Positions 5,345-7,402 of a stretch of 7,402 bases of DNA are shown one piece after another. The notes beneath the pieces were generated by a model. That model did not search any database. It was not told where the DNA came from and worked only from the letters and a program-made list of their open reading frames with translations. Source of the DNA: JBBTYG01 sp964483045 (GTDB lineage Bacteria > Patescibacteriota > Minisyncoccia > UBA6257 > 2-01-FULL-56-20); contig CAYZZK010000048.1 of assembly GCA_964483045.1 (NCBI GenBank), positions 1-7,402 of the forward strand, in the 5' to 3' direction. Positions within the stretch are counted from its first letter, which is position 1; every line of letters begins with the position of its first letter. A program made the position numbers and the translations under genes.

Positions 5345-6321
5345 TGGCAACAAAGGCAGAAATTTTGGAGTATATAAAAACTCTCGGAGCGGAGAAATCG
5401 GTTACGAAAGAGGAAGTTCTCGCGGCATACAATGCGGGCGCAGGCGCTGATCACGTTAGCTTAAAAAGACTCGGTATTGCCGAAATTTTATATTATATCG
5501 GCGGTGGGATAGTGTTTCTCGGCATTTCGATCTTGGTATGGCAAAATTGGTCCAGTCTCGGATTTGTTACCAAAGTCTTGGCGACGTTCGGAGCCGGAAT
5601 CGCAGCTTATTTCGTGGGTTTGTTGTTTGGCAGAGACCAGAAAACAGAAGCGGTCGGCTACGCGTTTTATCTCATTTCAGCGTTAGTGCTGCCAATCGGA
5701 TTGTATGTAATTTTCGATAATGCCGGTTTTGACATGGGCAGCGCCGGTGCTCAAAGTTTAATTTCGGGTATCTTATTCGGTGTGTATCTTTTATCGTACG
5801 TTGTTTTCCGAAAAAATATTTTTGTGCTGTTCAGTATTTTATTCAGTACATGGTTCTTTTTTGCATTTACTGATTTTCTTACGAGCGGCGGATTTTATTT
5901 CGAGCGATGGAAATTTTATGAGTACCGCGCCCTGATTGCGGGGCTTTCGTATATGCTCCTCGGTTACGCTTTCGCCAAAAACGAGCATGCTCCGCTTTCC
6001 GGTTTTCTGTATGGTTTCGGAATACTTGCCTTTCTTGGAGCGGCATTATCGCTTGGCGGCTGGGAACCGCGCCAAAATGTGTTTTGGGAATTGATTTTTC
6101 CGGGGCTGGTTTTTGGGGCGTTGTTCATCAGCGTGCATATTAGAAGCAAAGCATTTCTGACGTGGGGCACTATTTTCCTCATGGTCTACATTCTAAAAAT
6201 CACGTCGGAATATTTTTCACACGACCTCGGTTGGCCTCTTGCGCTCGTCATAGCGGGCCTAGCTCTTATCGGAGTCGGATATATGTCCATTTTCTTAAAA
6301 AAGAAATATTTATCGGCATAA
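5344..6321 (+). CDS. Polytopic membrane protein, DUF2157-like (325 aa)
   Basis: A short soluble N-terminal region (residues 1-42) with two predicted helices, one of which is T-K-E-E-V-L-A-A-Y, precedes about ten hydrophobic segments (roughly 47-66, 73-95, 103-124, 135-155, 157-176, 195-210, 218-236, 246-264, 270-288, 295-317). It ends with a basic cytoplasmic tail K-K-K. The order of a small N-terminal helical region, an early segment ending in W-Q-N-W, and a last helix rich in Gly/Ala/Leu resembles DUF2157 family proteins; no enzymatic motif is visible. Start choice: an in-frame TTG at 5329 would give five extra residues, but ATG 5344 overlaps the upstream TAA as TAATG and there is no good binding site, pointing to translational coupling. 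It is the second gene of the operon starting at 4820. No T-rich terminator follows on this strand; it runs convergently toward the GTPase gene. Confidence 0.85.
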   Translation: MATKAEILEYIKTLGAEKSVTKEEVLAAYNAGAGADHVSLKRLGIAEILYYIGGGIVFLGISILVWQNWSSLGFVTKVLATFGAGIAAYFVGLLFGRDQKTEAVGYAFYLISALVLPIGLYVIFDNAGFDMGSAGAQSLISGILFGVYLLSYVVFRKNIFVLFSILFSTWFFFAFTDFLTSGGFYFERWKFYEYRALIAGLSYMLLGYAFAKNEHAPLSGFLYGFGILAFLGAALSLGGWEPRQNVFWELIFPGLVFGALFISVHIRSKAFLTWGTIFLMVYILKITSEYFSHDLGWPLALVIAGLALIGVGYMSIFLKKKYLSA

Positions 6322-6350
6322 GTTTGAAAAGCGATCCGGACAGTTATTTA

Positions 6351-6381
6351 AAAATGAAAAAGCCCCGCGTGTGCAGGGCTT
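6351..6381 (-). terminator. Rho-independent terminator of the MglA-type GTPase gene
   Basis: On the minus strand, AAGCCC (6381-6376) pairs with GGGCTT (6365-6360), extended by an inner GC/GC pairing, and is followed by a T-rich tail (TTTTTCATTTT, 6361-6351). In the plus direction the hairpin is followed by CCCGATTC with no T run, so it serves mainly the GTPase gene. Confidence 0.82.
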
Positions 6382-6393
6382 CCCGATTCAATT

Positions 6394-6425
6394 TCGCCAA
6401 GAAGGATTATGATCTTACTTGGCGA
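6394..6425 (-). other. Hairpin spanning the GTPase stop codon
   Basis: A perfect 8-bp stem (TCGCCAAG 6394-6401 with CTTGGCGA 6418-6425) encloses a 16-nt loop that holds the TAA stop codon (6417-6415). It lies just before the terminator hairpin, giving two tandem stems at the mRNA 3' end. It may protect the message from 3' exonucleases or act on the converging membrane-protein transcript. Confidence 0.6.
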
Positions 6426-7011
6426 CCTTGCTGAATTTCTGGATCGATAACGCAGTAATCGTCTCTAGTGTTTCGAGCACTCCTATGCCTCTGTTCGCGC
6501 ATGCCTCAAAGGAAGGCATTTTCGCCTCGCGAGCATTGAGAATAGTCTCCATGTTGGAGACTGCGGCTGCATCCGGCAAATCTCGCTTGTTGTACTGAAA
6601 AACGAAAGGGATATCGGCCAGATTTAGCTTCAGGGCTCGGAGATTTTCCTCCATATTCGTGAAGCTGTCAGTGTTATCAGTCGTCTTACTAAGCTGCGAG
6701 TCCGCGACGAACACGATCCCGTCAACGCCCCGCAGGACGAGTTGCCGCGTGGTGTTATAAATCACCTGCCCGGGGACAGTGTAGAGCTTGAACTTGACCT
6801 TAAATCCCCGAATATTCGCCTCCTCGAGAGGCACAAAGTCGAAGAAGAATGTTCGATCCGAACTAGTCGCGAGGGAGACCAGCCTGCCCTTTTGAGCGGC
6901 TTGAATGTTTTCATGAATCTTCACGAGATTTGTTGTTTTTCCCGCATAGGCTGGGCCGTAATAGGCAATGTTGAAGTGTAACTCTTTGAGAGCATGATTA
7001 ATGATAGCCAT
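6415..7011 (-). CDS. mglA: MglA-type Ras-like small GTPase
   Basis: At 198 residues it is the length of Myxococcus MglA (195) and aligns with that family end to end by recognition. GTP-binding motifs: P-loop G-P-A-Y-A-G-K-T-T (19-27, K25 and T26 for phosphate/Mg); switch I T-S-S-D-R-T-F-F-F-D-F (49-59, T54 the likely Mg-coordinating Thr); G3 as T-V-P-G-Q (78-82), where Ras has D-x-x-G, a signature of MglA; G4 N-K-R-D (141-144). There is no lipidation signal or membrane segment. In known systems MglA-GTP marks a cell pole and controls gliding or type IV pili, switched off by the Roadblock protein MglB. No mglB is within the window, so partner and role here are unknown. AAGG (7022-7019) lies 7 nt before the ATG, a fair binding site. 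It is divergent from the Nudix gene and convergent with the DUF2157-like gene. Confidence 0.95.
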   Translation of the reverse strand: MAIINHALKELHFNIAYYGPAYAGKTTNLVKIHENIQAAQKGRLVSLATSSDRTFFFDFVPLEEANIRGFKVKFKLYTVPGQVIYNTTRQLVLRGVDGIVFVADSQLSKTTDNTDSFTNMEENLRALKLNLADIPFVFQYNKRDLPDAAAVSNMETILNAREAKMPSFEACANRGIGVLETLETITALSIQKFSKVAK

Positions 7012-7025
7012 AGGTTCGCCTTGTT

Positions 7026-7080
7026 AAAGTTCATGTCAATGTGCTTTGTGAGCATGGCATTTTGCAAAGTTCTTGTCAAT
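7026..7080. repeat. 15-bp direct repeat pair between the GTPase and Nudix genes
   Basis: AAAGTTCATGTCAAT (7026-7040) and AAAGTTCTTGTCAAT (7066-7080) match at 14 of 15 positions with a 40-bp period, close to four helical turns. On the minus strand each contains TTGACA. The upstream copy overlaps the GTPase promoter -35 box; the other falls in its leader. They may be regulator sites. Confidence 0.6.
7051..7079 (-). promoter_or_regulatory. Promoter candidate for the MglA-type GTPase gene
   Basis: On the minus strand a perfect -35 TTGACA (7079-7074) is followed after 17 bp by CATGCT (7056-7051), a weak -10 strengthened by a preceding TGC. Transcription would start near 7044, giving a leader of about 33 nt that includes the AAGG binding site. 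Confidence 0.5.
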
Positions 7081-7110
7081 TTTTTCTAATTGCGGCCGGT
7101 CATGTAATAT
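7062..7110 (+). promoter_or_regulatory. Promoter candidates for the Nudix gene
   Basis: Two options are visible. One is TTGCAA (7062-7067) with TCTAAT (7085-7090) at 17 bp spacing, starting near 7097. The other is an extended -10, TG followed by TAATAT (7103-7110), starting near 7117, close to the ATG at 7129. No Shine-Dalgarno sequence precedes that ATG, so the second option would give a very short leader. Confidence 0.4.
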
Positions 7111-7128
7111 AAAAACATTAATTGATTC

Positions 7129-7402
7129 ATGAAACTTCAGGTCGGTGTAAAAATTTTGCTAAAAAGAAAAGACGGCGCATATCTTCTTCTGCGGCGGTCT
7201 CCGGCAAAATATCCTGGAATTGAAAATCGATGGGACATTCCGGGCGGCAGAATCGAAAAGGGCAAGCCGCTCTTGGAAAATTTAGCCCGGGAAGTTCGCG
7301 AAGAGACCGGCCTATCCATCACTGGCGCTCCTCAACTCATCGCCGCGCAGGATATCATTCGCGCGCCGGAGCTTCACGTCGTTCGACTTACGTATCTGGG
7401 TG
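7129..7402 (+). CDS. Nudix hydrolase (3' end outside window)
   Basis: The first 91 residues of a Nudix (MutT-like) hydrolase, which cleaves nucleoside diphosphates linked to another group, often for nucleotide-pool or cofactor clean-up; the substrate cannot be read from the sequence. The N-terminus shows the expected strand, a basic R-R-S-P turn (22-25), and W-D-I-P-G-G (35-40) leading into the Nudix box G40-x5-K46-x7-R54-E-V-R-E-E-T-G-L62. The metal-binding glutamates E55, E58 and E59 are present, but the first Glu of the box consensus is Lys46. At 91 residues of a usual 130-160, the end of the fold is missing because the window stops. The ATG start fits the family N-terminus, although no ribosome binding site is evident. 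It is divergent from the GTPase gene. Confidence 0.93.
   Translation, partial: MKLQVGVKILLKRKDGAYLLLRRSPAKYPGIENRWDIPGGRIEKGKPLLENLAREVREETGLSITGAPQLIAAQDIIRAPELHVVRLTYLG

Overview
This window looks like chromosome from an uncultivated bacterium, most likely of the Candidate Phyla Radiation (Patescibacteria). That placement is inference. It rests on the form of the LysRS C-terminus, a compact 1069-residue DnaE, short gene borders with few clear Shine-Dalgarno sites, a tRNA gene without an encoded CCA, and a paired set of poorly characterised membrane proteins. The standard bacterial code (TAA stops, no in-frame TGA) fits every real gene. No transposase, integrase, phage gene or CRISPR array is visible.

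Layout: positions 1-402 (+) hold the C-terminal quarter of lysyl-tRNA synthetase. Positions 403-1071 form an accessory-looking gap. It contains one small unknown ORF (587-811, +) with its own promoter-like and terminator signals, then a stretch with overlapping inverted repeats that ends in a strong bidirectional terminator. Positions 1072-4402 (-) are a tRNA-Thr(UGU) gene followed 49 nt later by dnaE, the replicative DNA polymerase III alpha subunit; a near-consensus promoter sits just upstream of the tRNA. Back to back with it, positions 4453-4741 (+) carry a separate promoter and strong terminator bounding a transcript of about 255 nt. That transcript is either a structured RNA or encodes a very small protein.

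Positions 4808-6321 (+) are a two-gene operon driven by an extended -10 promoter so close to the start codon that the mRNA should be leaderless. It encodes a signal-anchored extracytoplasmic protein and a roughly ten-helix membrane protein resembling DUF2157, joined by a TAATG stop/start overlap. Positions 6415-7011 (-) encode an MglA-type Ras-like GTPase, convergent with that operon and ending in a hairpin plus terminator. It is divergent from a Nudix hydrolase gene (7129 onward, +) that runs off the window. A 15-bp direct repeat (14/15 identical, 40 bp period) lies in the gap between these two.

The recognisable core functions are translation (LysRS, tRNA-Thr), replication (DnaE), nucleotide clean-up (Nudix) and a small GTPase usually tied to polarity or motility. 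The parts that a homology-based annotation would miss are the two small transcription units (509-860 and 4453-4741), the repeat structures at 943-1008, and the regulatory layout between the GTPase and Nudix genes.
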